Source: Candidatus Helarchaeota archaeon (lineage in GTDB: Archaea > Asgardarchaeota > Lokiarchaeia > Helarchaeales > RDOG01). From it: 64,000 bases of DNA. Under the pieces are notes generated by a model that saw only the letters and a list, made by a program, of their open reading frames with translations, did no database searches and was not told where the DNA came from. Positions within the stretch are counted from its first letter, which is position 1, and every line of letters starts with the position of its first letter. The translations under genes were made by a program, and so were the position numbers. The stretch is from contig JALGVI010000001.1 of NCBI GenBank assembly GCA_029838215.1, forward strand, positions 1 through 64,000. The letters run 5' to 3'. Shown here in pieces: positions 44,463 through 53,245 of the stretch.

Positions 44463-44490
44463 CATAAATAGCTTTAAACGATATTTAAAA
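44463..44490. promoter_or_regulatory. Divergent promoters: GT2 operon (-) and flippase (+)
   Basis: On the minus strand TTAAAGCTATTTATG lies 28-34 bases before the GT2 ATG at 44441. On the plus strand GATATTTAAAAC at about 44479-44490 could serve the flippase at 44539, with a leader holding GAGGGT. Both are read from composition and spacing. Confidence 0.4.
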
Positions 44491-44538
44491 CTTGAAATTT
44501 CAACTAAGAAAATAGAGGGTCAAATCATTTCAGATGAC

Positions 44539-46038
44539 ATGATAATCACGCCAAAATTCACCAAAGATTCCATGTATTCATTAACTTGGTTGGTGATTTA
44601 CCGCCTTAGTGCATTAGTGGGGTCAATAATACTCGCAAATTTATTGTCTCCTGTCAAATATGGACTCTATGCAGATCTCATGGCTTGGGGTCTAATCTTG
44701 AGTTCATTTCTTACCTTGGGATTGCCTTCTGCACTGACCAAAATCATTTCAGAAAACAAAATAAAAGATCGAAAATTAAACGGCTCGATATTATTTATCA
44801 CTTTCATCATCATGGGCGTTCAATCCCTTGTCGTGTTCATATTTAACCTTATCATTTCCAATTTTTTTATTGCGATGTTTTACTTCCAGCCGTTTATCGA
44901 AATCCTTTTCATTTTAATTGGCGTGCGATTGCTCTTTTCTGGTCCTGTCACGATAAATCAAGGAATTTTCACGGGCTTTAAGGAATTAAAGAAGCTTGCC
45001 ATCATAATGTCAGTAGGGTATATCATTAGAATTCCCTTGATTCTTGGTTGTATATTAGTTTGGGATGTCCTTGGAGCATTTGTGGCTGAAATTCTCATAA
45101 ACGTGATTTTCTTTTGTTCGCTCATCTACTTTCTGAGGAAATTCTTGGTGAAAGAACACCTAGAATGGAACTGGAAAAAGGCTAAAGAGAGCATCCGCCC
45201 AATTTATTCCCTATCCTTGCCAATCTTCCTCACGGTTATTTTTCCGCTAATTGCAAATTGGGTTGGCTTTCGTTTTTTGGGCATGTTTCATGCAGAAACA
45301 TCTATCGGCATCTTCCAAATTGCATTCAACCTCGTCAGTTTATTACTCATAATTCCGACAGCCATCATTGCACCATTTTTACCACATATTACAGAACATT
45401 TTAATCAAGATAAAGAACGTTTTCGAATTTCCGTAAAAAAAATTTGTAAATTCTCCAGTTTACTCTTATTTCCAGCCATTATCACTATTGGTTTCTTAAG
45501 TCCTTTCATAATTTTAGTTTTTTATCCAAAATATTACTTGCTTGAAACCTTCACGACATTATTCATTCTTACATCGTATTCTTTTCTGGCTGCTTTAATC
45601 ACGATATATTTGCAGGTTCTAATAGCAACTACTTCAACCTCGAAGATTATCCTTTTTGAAATTATTAAGAGCGGCGTGCAATTGTTTGCCACGTTCGTGT
45701 TTGTTCCATTATATGGTCTTTACGGACTGAGCATCTCATTTCTCATGGGTGTTTTCTTTCAATATTCATGTTATATTGGGTTTTTTGGGTGGAAACTAAA
45801 GATTTACGAGCGGTTCTCATCAATCCTATTCGGTTTCTCGTTAGTCATGATTCTCGTCTTTATATTTCCCTACTTGACGCTCTTTTCAATTAGCTTGGTC
45901 GTGCCTCTCGTTATTGGAATTGTTACCATCGTCATCATCTCACTCTTCTCATTATTCCTGATATGGCGCGATGAAACCTGTCGGCAATACTTGGTTAACA
46001 TTTACAAGATGTTTTCGAGGGAGGGTAAAAAGGATTAA
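44539..46038 (+). CDS. Wzx-type polysaccharide flippase (MATE/PST family)
   Basis: 499 residues with about 12-14 transmembrane helices spread over the whole length. N-terminal YRLSALVGSIILANLLSPVKYGLYADLM and LTLGLPSALTKIISE are typical of the PST/Wzx group. It moves lipid-linked oligosaccharides across the membrane, the expected export step for this locus. The C-terminal end overlaps the next glycosyltransferase frame. Whether the cargo is an N-glycan precursor or a capsule unit cannot be told. Confidence 0.92.
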   Translation: MIITPKFTKDSMYSLTWLVIYRLSALVGSIILANLLSPVKYGLYADLMAWGLILSSFLTLGLPSALTKIISENKIKDRKLNGSILFITFIIMGVQSLVVFIFNLIISNFFIAMFYFQPFIEILFILIGVRLLFSGPVTINQGIFTGFKELKKLAIIMSVGYIIRIPLILGCILVWDVLGAFVAEILINVIFFCSLIYFLRKFLVKEHLEWNWKKAKESIRPIYSLSLPIFLTVIFPLIANWVGFRFLGMFHAETSIGIFQIAFNLVSLLLIIPTAIIAPFLPHITEHFNQDKERFRISVKKICKFSSLLLFPAIITIGFLSPFIILVFYPKYYLLETFTTLFILTSYSFLAALITIYLQVLIATTSTSKIILFEIIKSGVQLFATFVFVPLYGLYGLSISFLMGVFFQYSCYIGFFGWKLKIYERFSSILFGFSLVMILVFIFPYLTLFSISLVVPLVIGIVTIVIISLFSLFLIWRDETCRQYLVNIYKMFSREGKKD

Positions 46039-47209
46039 CGTACTTCTTCTTACGGCTTATAACTATCCAAGCGCAGGGGGAATCTCTTCTTACATTGCAG
46101 TCCTGTCGAAAAGTCTGCAAAAAAGAGGCGTTAATACAGAAATTATTTCATTTAATTCAATGCATCTGTTCACTCAAATCTTTTTAAAAATTCTTTATAG
46201 CCTCCATCATGTTTCCCAACGTTTTTTTTATCCTTTATATCTGATTTGCTTGAAACGTGCCATTATCCTGCACCTGTTGATCCATCTCAAGTCTACAAGA
46301 CATGACATCATTCATGCTCAGGATCCACTGAGCCTTCAATGCGCGCGTGTTCTTAAATACCTGCAAGGGACGAAATTGGCTTTGACCGTGCACGGTTTCC
46401 TTGCTGCAGAGACGTTGATAAAATTTAAATCAAGTAGCCTCTTTCTAAAGAATTTTCTACTTGCTGAAGAGAAAAAAGCCTACTCCCTTGCCGATCAAAT
46501 AACGTGCGTGGAAGCAAGACGGAAAAAACACGTCTTAAAATTGATCAATAATTCACGAAAGGTAATTTCTCAAGCTAACTTCATTGATGGTTCAATGTTC
46601 AAGAAAAAACCCGCAAAATTTTTCGATGCCGCATTGCCGACCTTTCGATTCAAGATTCTCAATCCTAAACGACTGATTGAGTCTTCGGATCTTTCAACGT
46701 ATTTAGATGCTGCTAATCGCGTTCAACAGGTCCGCAACGACATTGCATTCATTTTAACGGGTTCTGGTCATTTAAAGAAGCAAATTCGAGAAGAAATTCG
46801 AAAGCGAAAATTAAAAAATGCATTTCTTTTCGATCCGATCCCCCATCATGTCATGCCCGTGGCATATAATTCCGTTGATTTAATAGTCATCACGTCTAGA
46901 CCAATAGGGGGGGTTACAGAAGGAATTAGCATTTCAATTCTTGAAGCAATGGCTTCTGAAAAACCAGTTATCGCTTCAGCCGTTGGAGGCTCACTTTCAA
47001 TAATTTCCGATGGCCAAGATGGTTACCTAATACCTCCAAGCGACCCCGTAACTCTTGCAGAAAAAATCCTTGAACTCATCGAAAACAAGACTCTCCGAAT
47101 CGAAATGGGGCGAAATGCTCGAAAGAAAATTCTTCTCAAATACGAACGAGATGAAGCAATAGAACGGATCTTGATGATATATCAGAAAACGTTGCAAAAT
47201 ACCTACTAG
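45971..47209 (+). CDS. GT4-type glycosyltransferase
   Basis: 412 residues from the ATG at 45971, but homology begins at about residue 22 (INVLLLTAYNYPSAGGISSYI). The only start near there is an ATT at 46034, nine bases after GGGAGGGT, so the ATG may not be the real start. GT4 signs: DIIHAQDPLSLQCARVL, LTVHGFLAAET, FILTGSGHLKKQIREEI, and ITSRPIGGVTEGISISILEAMASEKPVIAS. The middle (FRFKILNPKRLIESSDL) differs from the usual GRL..KKG. It converges with the next gene, overlapping by four bases. Confidence 0.85.
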   Translation: MKPVGNTWLTFTRCFRGRVKRINVLLLTAYNYPSAGGISSYIAVLSKSLQKRGVNTEIISFNSMHLFTQIFLKILYSLHHVSQRFFYPLYLICLKRAIILHLLIHLKSTRHDIIHAQDPLSLQCARVLKYLQGTKLALTVHGFLAAETLIKFKSSSLFLKNFLLAEEKKAYSLADQITCVEARRKKHVLKLINNSRKVISQANFIDGSMFKKKPAKFFDAALPTFRFKILNPKRLIESSDLSTYLDAANRVQQVRNDIAFILTGSGHLKKQIREEIRKRKLKNAFLFDPIPHHVMPVAYNSVDLIVITSRPIGGVTEGISISILEAMASEKPVIASAVGGSLSIISDGQDGYLIPPSDPVTLAEKILELIENKTLRIEMGRNARKKILLKYERDEAIERILMIYQKTLQNTY

Positions 47210-48327
47210 GAAAGGGACTTAAAAATTTCAAGATATCGAGAAAAATTTTTCCTCAAATCGTGATCGCGTCGAATTTTAGCATCATCAAACAATTTCACTT
47301 TTTCTCTAAATGATGGATCATTTACAATATCTTTTACATGTCGAGCAACCTGTTCATGATCACCAACATCAACGAGATACCCATTTCTCCCGGGAAATAT
47401 TAATTCGGGTATTCCTCCCACCCGAGTTGCAATGATGGGAATCCCTCTTGCCATTCCTTCTAACAAAACCAATCCCACGCCTTCATTCTTGCTGGTTAAC
47501 AGTAATACATCTGCCAAATCGTGATAATCCTTCAACATCCAAGGCGGAAGCGCCCCTAAAAAAAAGACACTATTGTCCAAACGCAATTTTTTCACCATTT
47601 TTTTTAATTTCTTCCTTTCAGGACCGTCCCCGATTATTAAAAGGCTAATGTCAATTCCATCTTTCACGATCAATTCCAGGGCTTTTATAACCACGTCGAC
47701 CGCTTTAATCGGCACTAACCTGGCGACGCACGACATCACGAATTCGGTCTTGACTCCCAATTTCTGTTTCAGGCGCCTTGAGTCTTTTTGAGAAATTGAT
47801 CTCGAACCGGCTCGAACGATACCGTGAGGGATGACGATGATTTTTTCAGGACGAGCGACGTGAACCAGTGCCAGATGTCTTAAGAACTGGTTGGGCGCGA
47901 TGACGCGATCCGCCTGAGAAAGAATCCATTTCGTGATAAAGCCGAACGTCTTTGAAAATCGGTACAATCCACCGCCGTGCGTGGTTATTATTAGTGGAAT
48001 CTTGAAAAACTTCTTGATCAATGCTGCCGAAAACCCTTCCGCAAGAACATCATTCGCCACCATCAATGACGGAAGCCCTCTCTTATTCACTTTTATAAAA
48101 TTCCAAAAATAACTCAAGACAAGTGAAATGAAACGAATTACCGGCAGATTAAGGAAAAATATTCCATTAGTGCCGGGCGACCGAGAAGAACGAAAACAAG
48201 ACTTGCGGACAAATACTTGAACACTTAACCCATTCCTCTCGAAGAAATCCCTTAATAACCCGGTATAGATCTCTTGACCACCAATATCAGGAGGATAAAT
48301 ACCTCTTGAGAACATGACAAGCTTCAT
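47206..48327 (-). CDS. GT4-type glycosyltransferase
   Basis: 373 residues from the ATG at 48327, where the family opening KLVMFSRGIYPPDIGGQEIY begins; a longer frame starts at 48354. Donor-domain motifs: MSCVARLVPIKAVDVVIKAL, LLIIGDGPERKKLKKMVKKL, VFFLGALPPWMLKDYHDLAD and TSKNEGVGLVLLEGMARGIPIIAT. ITTHGGGLYRFSK is the acceptor-side loop. All catalytic landmarks are present. This is the last glycosyltransferase of the locus. Confidence 0.92.
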   Translation of the reverse strand: MKLVMFSRGIYPPDIGGQEIYTGLLRDFFERNGLSVQVFVRKSCFRSSRSPGTNGIFFLNLPVIRFISLVLSYFWNFIKVNKRGLPSLMVANDVLAEGFSAALIKKFFKIPLIITTHGGGLYRFSKTFGFITKWILSQADRVIAPNQFLRHLALVHVARPEKIIVIPHGIVRAGSRSISQKDSRRLKQKLGVKTEFVMSCVARLVPIKAVDVVIKALELIVKDGIDISLLIIGDGPERKKLKKMVKKLRLDNSVFFLGALPPWMLKDYHDLADVLLLTSKNEGVGLVLLEGMARGIPIIATRVGGIPELIFPGRNGYLVDVGDHEQVARHVKDIVNDPSFREKVKLFDDAKIRRDHDLRKNFSRYLEIFKSLS

Positions 48328-48360
48328 TTCAACTAATAATCTAATGCTATCCATAAAAAA

Positions 48361-48525
48361 TCATTTCATGTTCCAAAGCAATTCTTGACGTGACTCAAAA
48401 TTAAAATATTCAGCTTTGAGAAGAATCCTCCGTGTAAACACGCGAACAATTAAATAGAACCCTTGAGCTCGATAATAAATCAGATGCTTTTTAAATCCCT
48501 TCGCACGATATCCGATTAGATACAA
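48361..48525 (-). pseudogene. Possible remnant of a glycosyltransferase C-terminus
   Basis: A 54-codon minus-strand frame from a TTG at 48525, open back to a stop at 48559, ends just before the GT4 gene on the same strand. Its residues (YRAKGFKKHLIYYRAQG, a long basic/aromatic helix) resemble the last segment of GT2-type transferases, which often end in such a membrane-side helix. No ribosome binding site or upstream body is present, so it reads as a truncated relic; the leucine-variant repeat gene begins where the body would have been. It could also be a small gene or chance. Confidence 0.3.
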
Positions 48526-48545
48526 GCCCGAAACGAAAAGGCGAG

Positions 48546-49976
48546 ATGAAAAAGGGAATTAATGGTCGTGAGAGAAAAATGAGCGAATTCATTAAAATCG
48601 CAGAGAGAAGGTGGATCGACAAAGAACAACACCATTTTATTTATGAGAAAAGTTATACACCAGAACAGGATGAAGTACTTAAACGACAAGGTGTGGACGT
48701 TTGTGCCGTGACTGAAGTGCGCGGTAGAGAAATACATAACAGAATCGAGTTTAGAAAAGGATCAAGTGTCGCCGTCGTGCCTTGTCTCCACATTGCCGTC
48801 CTGCAGGTAATACATAACCCCGATTCGGAAAGTGGTTTTGAGGAAGTTTCGACCGAAGAACACCCCGACCTGCAGCAGTTGCTCTCGCCAGAGGATCACC
48901 ATTTTGCACTAAGATCAATGGTGCAGTGCCTGATAGAGAGGGGGATCCAAGACACGATGCTCGAATCCTTCAGGCGGGAACGCGAAACGGGCAAGGAACC
49001 GCTAGACTTCAACCACCTGATGCGCATGCAGATCGTAAAGGCACTCATGGAAATTGCCCCTGACGAAACGAAAGAGATGGCATTATTCCTGCTTGAATAC
49101 GTAACAAGTGGCAACCTCGAAAGAGTCAAAACATTTGATGAAGATTTTCATTATGTATTCTTGAGCCCGAAATTTGACTTTGCAGACTTGAAACGGTTGG
49201 ACAAAATCTGTGGGGGAATCCGAGAATTGAACGATGATCTCAAGCTAGATCTCCTTGGCAAAAGAAAACTCCCACTTTGGGCTTTAGAGAAACTGGCAGG
49301 AGATGAAGATCTCTGGATTCGCACCGAGATCGCAAGGAGAAAACACCTGCCAGAGTCGCTAGTTGTAGAATTGGCAGGAGACAAAGATCTCTGGATTCGC
49401 TGCGAGATCGCAAGGAGAGAAGACCTGCCAGAGTCGCTGGTTGTGAAATTGGCAGGAGACGAAGCTTGGGAGGTTCGTTGTGAGATCGCATGGAGAGATG
49501 ACCTGCCAAAGCCGCTGGTTGCAAAATTTGCAGGAGATGAAGATCAGATGGTTCGTCGTTGGATCGCAAGTAGAAGAGACCTGCCAGAACCGCTGGTTGT
49601 AAAATTGGCAGGAGACGAAAATCCCGAAGTTCGCAGTAAGATCGCAAGGAGAGAAGACCTGCCAGAGCCGCTGGTTGTGAAATTGGTAGGAGACGAAAAT
49701 CCCGAAGTTCGCAGTAAGATCGCAAGGAGAGAAGACCTGCCAGAGCCGCTGGTTGTGAAATTGGCAGGAGACGAAGATCCCGAAGTTCGCAGTAAAATCG
49801 CAAGGAGAAAACACCTGCCAGAGTCACTGGTTGTGAAATTGGCAGGAGACGAAGATCCCGAGGTTCGGCGAGCAATCGCAGGACGAAGAGACCTGCCAGA
49901 GGTATTGGTGAAAATGTTAGCAAATGACGAAGATGGAGATGTTCAGAGCGAGATCGAATTGAAACACGATCGCTGA
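48546..49976 (+). CDS. Leucine-rich-variant (LRV) repeat protein
   Basis: 476 residues; the ATG at 48579 is an alternative start. The N-terminal 240 residues are not recognised. From 49269 to the end there are nine repeats of 26 residues on the theme LPESLVVKLAGDEDPEVRSKIARRED, a variant leucine-rich/HEAT-like helical pair that builds a curved binding surface. Each unit has the LARDPDPEVR-type loop of LRV proteins. The repeats are nearly identical at the DNA level. No enzymatic motif is seen. A scaffold or partner-binding role is likely. Confidence 0.8.
   Translation: MKKGINGRERKMSEFIKIAERRWIDKEQHHFIYEKSYTPEQDEVLKRQGVDVCAVTEVRGREIHNRIEFRKGSSVAVVPCLHIAVLQVIHNPDSESGFEEVSTEEHPDLQQLLSPEDHHFALRSMVQCLIERGIQDTMLESFRRERETGKEPLDFNHLMRMQIVKALMEIAPDETKEMALFLLEYVTSGNLERVKTFDEDFHYVFLSPKFDFADLKRLDKICGGIRELNDDLKLDLLGKRKLPLWALEKLAGDEDLWIRTEIARRKHLPESLVVELAGDKDLWIRCEIARREDLPESLVVKLAGDEAWEVRCEIAWRDDLPKPLVAKFAGDEDQMVRRWIASRRDLPEPLVVKLAGDENPEVRSKIARREDLPEPLVVKLVGDENPEVRSKIARREDLPEPLVVKLAGDEDPEVRSKIARRKHLPESLVVKLAGDEDPEVRRAIAGRRDLPEVLVKMLANDEDGDVQSEIELKHDR
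49269..49970 (+). repeat. Nine tandem 78-bp repeats coding LRV units
   Basis: Unit starts fall every 78 bases from 49269. Units 5-8 are almost identical in sequence, while units 1-4 and 9 have drifted more. This pattern implies recent duplication or gene conversion in the middle of the array. The long open frames on the opposite strand here are shadows of the repeat. Confidence 0.9.
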
Positions 49977-50148
49977 TTTACGGATTTAAATCGTGAGGCA
50001 GTACTGACAATCCTTTTAATTGATAAATCAATTTAGGGAAAGAAAGGCATTCTCTTCCATCAATGAAACTTTTAAAACAAAATTCCTTGAATGCAAGGAG
50101 AATAGATAAATAAAAATAAAAATAGAAAAAAATAGGGATAGTATTTGT

Positions 50149-50469
50149 TTATTTCTCTTCTTCCTCATCCTCGAGCCCTAATTCTTCAAGCTCTTCTAAT
50201 GGTACGGGCGGTGGAGTCGTCAACATGGTCCATCCTATCCACATAGCTATGCCCAAGATTAATATCACGACGATCCACATTGGTAGAATGACGTAGAACA
50301 CCCAATGTGGTACCAGGAATGGTACGCTATATCGTAAATACGTGAACACTGGTACTATGACGGATCCCGCTTGTGTGACCAAGTGAGTAAGATATCCGAT
50401 TGAAAGGTAGATCAGCAAAACCAGTGCTACGATGAAGATCAGAGCTCCGTATATTTTGTCGCGTTGCAT
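50149..50469 (-). CDS. Two-helix membrane protein with acidic tail (paralogue A, possibly DPM2-like)
   Basis: 106 residues. It opens MQRDKIYGALIFIVALV, has a first helix to about residue 30, a short outside loop with aromatics, a second helix starting HWVFYVILPMWIVV, and ends in an acidic tail (EELEELGLEDEEEEK). The second copy lies 319 bases upstream. Hairpins of this shape with a Gly-Leu first helix and a Pro in the second recall eukaryotic DPM2/PIG-P accessory subunits, a similarity seen by eye only. Function is unassigned. Confidence 0.7.
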   Translation of the reverse strand: MQRDKIYGALIFIVALVLLIYLSIGYLTHLVTQAGSVIVPVFTYLRYSVPFLVPHWVFYVILPMWIVVILILGIAMWIGWTMLTTPPPVPLEELEELGLEDEEEEK

Positions 50470-50787
50470 TTTTTACACGAATCCTCAGAGTATGTCGTGT
50501 CTAACCATCAAAAAAAGAGCGACGGTCGAGTTCCTTACATACCGACTTGGTTTTTGAATATTAATTATATCAAGATAACATGAGATATAGGTTCTCACGT
50601 TATTGAAGTTTGTATTATAAATTTCGTATTATAAGTTTTATTGTGTTTTTGCATGGAATGGCTGGTTGGGGATTTGGGATGTTATTGGTTGTGTTTTTGG
50701 ATTATTGGGGGGGTTTCATTGATATTATAAATGTTTTTGCATAGAAATAGGGTAATATTATTGGATGGGGATGCGTGAGTGTTTATA
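50470..50787. other. 318-base gap between the two small membrane-protein genes
   Basis: No gene is seen. The gap is AT- and GT-rich. On the minus strand it holds the upstream region of the 106-residue protein, including a candidate TATA box (TTGATATAATTAATATTC, about 50556-50573). TATTATAA occurs at about 50613, 50628 and 50730, and again upstream of the second copy near 51191, so it may be a shared promoter element. No tRNA or stable hairpin was found. Confidence 0.4.
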
Positions 50788-51144
50788 TTAGATTTTTGAT
50801 TTCTTTTTCTTTATTTTTACTTTGAAGTTTGTGTCTTCGATATCTTCCAGGGGGATTTCGGGTTTTGCAGTCATTTTTTGCCATCCGATTCGCATCATGA
50901 TTATAAGAATGATTGATACAGCGATCCACATTGGTAGTATTACAAAAAATGACCAGTGCGGGATGAATCCATATATTTTAGGGACCAGTCCAGGTACTAC
51001 ATGGAAGATGATTTGATCCCATGGAGGGAAAATGTTTTCTCCTGCGAGGGTTACCAGTTGGGTGATGTATCCCAATGAGAGATAGATTAAAGCGGTTATT
51101 ACGACTATGAATACAAGGAGACCGTATATTTTATCGCGTTGCAT
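50788..51144 (-). CDS. Two-helix membrane protein with basic tail (paralogue B, possibly DPM2-like)
   Basis: 118 residues, a paralogue of the downstream 106-residue protein: same opening MQRDKIYGLLVFIVV, same LVTLAG after helix 1, and same HWSFFVILPMWIAV at helix 2. The loop is 7 residues longer (VPKIYGFIPHW). The C-terminus is strongly basic (KVKIKKKKSKI), the reverse of the other copy. The pair may form a heteromer through helices and tails. The phosphoglucose/phosphomannose isomerase gene is divergent upstream. Confidence 0.7.
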   Translation of the reverse strand: MQRDKIYGLLVFIVVITALIYLSLGYITQLVTLAGENIFPPWDQIIFHVVPGLVPKIYGFIPHWSFFVILPMWIAVSIILIIMMRIGWQKMTAKPEIPLEDIEDTNFKVKIKKKKSKI

Positions 51145-51156
51145 GTTTTTTCACGT

Positions 51157-51184
51157 GTCCACCAATTTTCATAGAACGGTGGGC
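51157..51184. other. 7-bp stem-loop in the divergent promoter region
   Basis: GTCCACC at 51157-51163 pairs with GGTGGGC at 51178-51184 (one G-U pair) across a 14-base loop. It lies in the likely leader of the 118-residue membrane protein, between its TATA-like element (about 51189-51197, minus strand) and its ATG. It could hide or expose the ribosome site, or serve as an operator. Confidence 0.3.
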
Positions 51185-51292
51185 ATTTCATATTATAAGT
51201 TTAACTAGCATGTAAATGAAATGATTTGAAAAATAATACTTATTAGGAAAATAAGATGTATTTCAAGTGGACCAAGTTTAGAGGAGTGAACC

Positions 51293-52423
51293 ATGAAGTC
51301 AGGTTTGGATGATTTGGACAACATGTACAAGATTGATCCTGCAGGAATGACAGGTGTCATTGAGAGGTTTAGGGATAATCTTGAGCGTGCTAGAAAGATT
51401 GTAGATGAGTGGGAGCGTTCGAATGCAGATATATTGGCGAAGTGGAAGGAGTTCGTGTCGGATATTACTCATATTATTGTTGTTGGCATGGGGGGATCGG
51501 CGATCGGTGGAAATTTAATTATTGATTATTTGTACGACCGATTATCCATTCCTGTTTCAGTATTTCGAGAATATCGTCTCCCTAAATTTGTGAATAAGAA
51601 TCATTTAATCATTTTTGTTAGTTATTCGGGAAATACGGAGGAGACGCTTAGTAGTTTTGCGGATGCCATTTCTCGAGATTGTCATGTCTTGACGATTACT
51701 TCAGATGGGATGCTCGAGCGATATTCTCGGCGTTTCAACATTCCTTTTATAGATCTTCCGGAGGGTCTTCCTCCACGTGGTGCGGTGCCTTTTTTGTCCT
51801 TGCCTTTGTTTTTAGTCTTAGAGAAGTTGGGATTTGTTTCTGGCATTTCAAGTGAGTTGATGGAAGTTCTTGATGTCATAGACAAATTAATGGAGAAAAT
51901 CAATTCTAGGGTTCCAACTTCTCGGAATTTGGCGAAGCAGATCGCCCTTAAAATACATGAAACGATTCCGATAATTTATGCGCCTCCAGGTTATGCGAGC
52001 ATTGCGCGGCGTTATAAATGTCAGATTAATGAGAACTCCAAGAATCCGAGTTATTGGGATGTATTTTCAGAATTGAATCACAATGAAGTGGTTGGTTGGG
52101 AGCATCCTTCGGCTCTTACGAAGAATTTTAGCGTGATCTTGTTGCGTGCCAGCGACGAAACCGAATCGATTAAAGCAAGAATTGAATTGACAAGAAAGAT
52201 CATGCTTGAGCCAGCGGTCAAGGAGATCATTGAGATTAATGCGATGGGCAAGTCAAAGTTATCATCGCTCTATTCATTAATGGTAATCGGGGATTTCATT
52301 TCGTTGTATTTAGCGGTATTAAATGGTGTTGATCCCATGCCAGTGAATAGCATTAATCGGTTGAAGAAGGAATTGAAAGATCGAGTGAATCTAATCGAAA
52401 AAATTGAAAAAACCCTGCTTTAA
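51293..52423 (+). CDS. Bifunctional phosphoglucose/phosphomannose isomerase
   Basis: 376 residues. A tandem SIS-domain protein: IIVVGMGGSAIGGNLIIDYL and FVSYSGNTEETLSSFADAI hold the sugar-phosphate loops; ELNHNEVVGWEHPSAL carries the catalytic Glu/His segment of the archaeal PGI/PMI group. It interconverts glucose-6-P, fructose-6-P and mannose-6-P, feeding both glycolysis and the nucleotide-sugar genes upstream. GAGGAG precedes the ATG. It stands alone with its own upstream region. Confidence 0.92.
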   Translation: MKSGLDDLDNMYKIDPAGMTGVIERFRDNLERARKIVDEWERSNADILAKWKEFVSDITHIIVVGMGGSAIGGNLIIDYLYDRLSIPVSVFREYRLPKFVNKNHLIIFVSYSGNTEETLSSFADAISRDCHVLTITSDGMLERYSRRFNIPFIDLPEGLPPRGAVPFLSLPLFLVLEKLGFVSGISSELMEVLDVIDKLMEKINSRVPTSRNLAKQIALKIHETIPIIYAPPGYASIARRYKCQINENSKNPSYWDVFSELNHNEVVGWEHPSALTKNFSVILLRASDETESIKARIELTRKIMLEPAVKEIIEINAMGKSKLSSLYSLMVIGDFISLYLAVLNGVDPMPVNSINRLKKELKDRVNLIEKIEKTLL

Positions 52424-52697
52424 GTAGATTCATTCATCGGTACGTGAATGGACATACTTGATTGAGATGGGGAACGGAATTTCATCTTGATATATAAAGA
52501 AGGAGGAACAAAGCAAAAAATATAAATTCATTCTTTACTTTTGCACGTTATAAAATTTAATGTACCCTGAGGTAACAAAATCAGTTTGGAGCGAAAAAAA
52601 AGAACGATTTCACTTAAATGTCCCAAAAATGTGGAAGTTCGAGTCGCTTGATAAACGATGTAGAAATGAACGATGACGCAATGAGAATATTCGTGAG
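52424..52697 (+). promoter_or_regulatory. Promoter and leader region of the S19-SecY operon
   Basis: The 274-base gap holds candidate TATA elements (TATAAATTC near 52521, GTTATAAAATTTAA at 52547-52560). A 38-codon frame from an ATG at 52560 to a stop at 52676 has no clear ribosome site and no recognisable product. No L2, L23, L4 or L3 gene lies here, so the ribosomal operon starts with S19. Confidence 0.4.
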
Positions 52698-53114
52698 TTG
52701 GAAAGTTTGAGTAAGAGATTTAAGTATCGCGGTTATTCAATGGAAGAATTGGTAACTTTGCCCATGGATGAATTTGTCAAGTTAATCCCTTCAAGGCAGC
52801 GCCGTTCCTTGAAAAGAGGACTTCCCAAACGACAACAGAAGTTGCTTCAAAATCTACGACGTGCAAAGAAAGCCCTGAAAAAATCCCGGAAGGTCGTGGT
52901 AGTACGCACTCACGTGAGGGATATGATCATCACTCCTGAGATGGTCGGGCTTACCGTTGGCGTTCATAATGGAAAGGAGTTCATCAACGTCGCGATCACG
53001 CCAGAACACATTGGACACTACCTTGGTGAATATGCTCCGACGAACAAAAGAGTTTCTCACGGAAATCCAGGAATTGGTGCAAGTCGAGGATCGATGTATG
53101 TCCCCTTGAAGTGA
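52698..53114 (+). CDS. rps19: 30S ribosomal protein S19
   Basis: 138 residues from a TTG; a TTG at 52707 is an alternative. Archaeal S19 signatures: [64 protein letters not shown] and the basic end [16 protein letters not shown]. It lies in the small-subunit head near the A site. It is the first gene of the cluster here; L2 usually precedes it. A 125-base gap to L22 is unusual. Confidence 0.95.
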   Translation: MESLSKRFKYRGYSMEELVTLPMDEFVKLIPSRQRRSLKRGLPKRQQKLLQNLRRAKKALKKSRKVVVVRTHVRDMIITPEMVGLTVGVHNGKEFINVAITPEHIGHYLGEYAPTNKRVSHGNPGIGASRGSMYVPLK

Positions 53115-53245
53115 GATACTCAGCATTGGTTAGGTTATTTTAAGTTCTTTAACTGATTTTGCACGGAATTGAAAAATATTCCACTAATGAAGAGCTTGAT
53201 AATCAACCGACACATAAGATAAATCACGATTATTGTTGATTGAAG

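Noticed and set aside
49240-49923. Long open frames antisense to the LRV repeats
   Set aside because: They arise because the 78-bp unit is open on the other strand too; no start signal or plausible protein.
52560-52676. 38-codon frame upstream of S19
   Set aside because: No ribosome site, poor fit to the TATA elements and no recognisable product; likely chance.
52630-52680. tRNA T-loop-like GTTCGAGTC
   Set aside because: No matching acceptor, D or anticodon arms around it.
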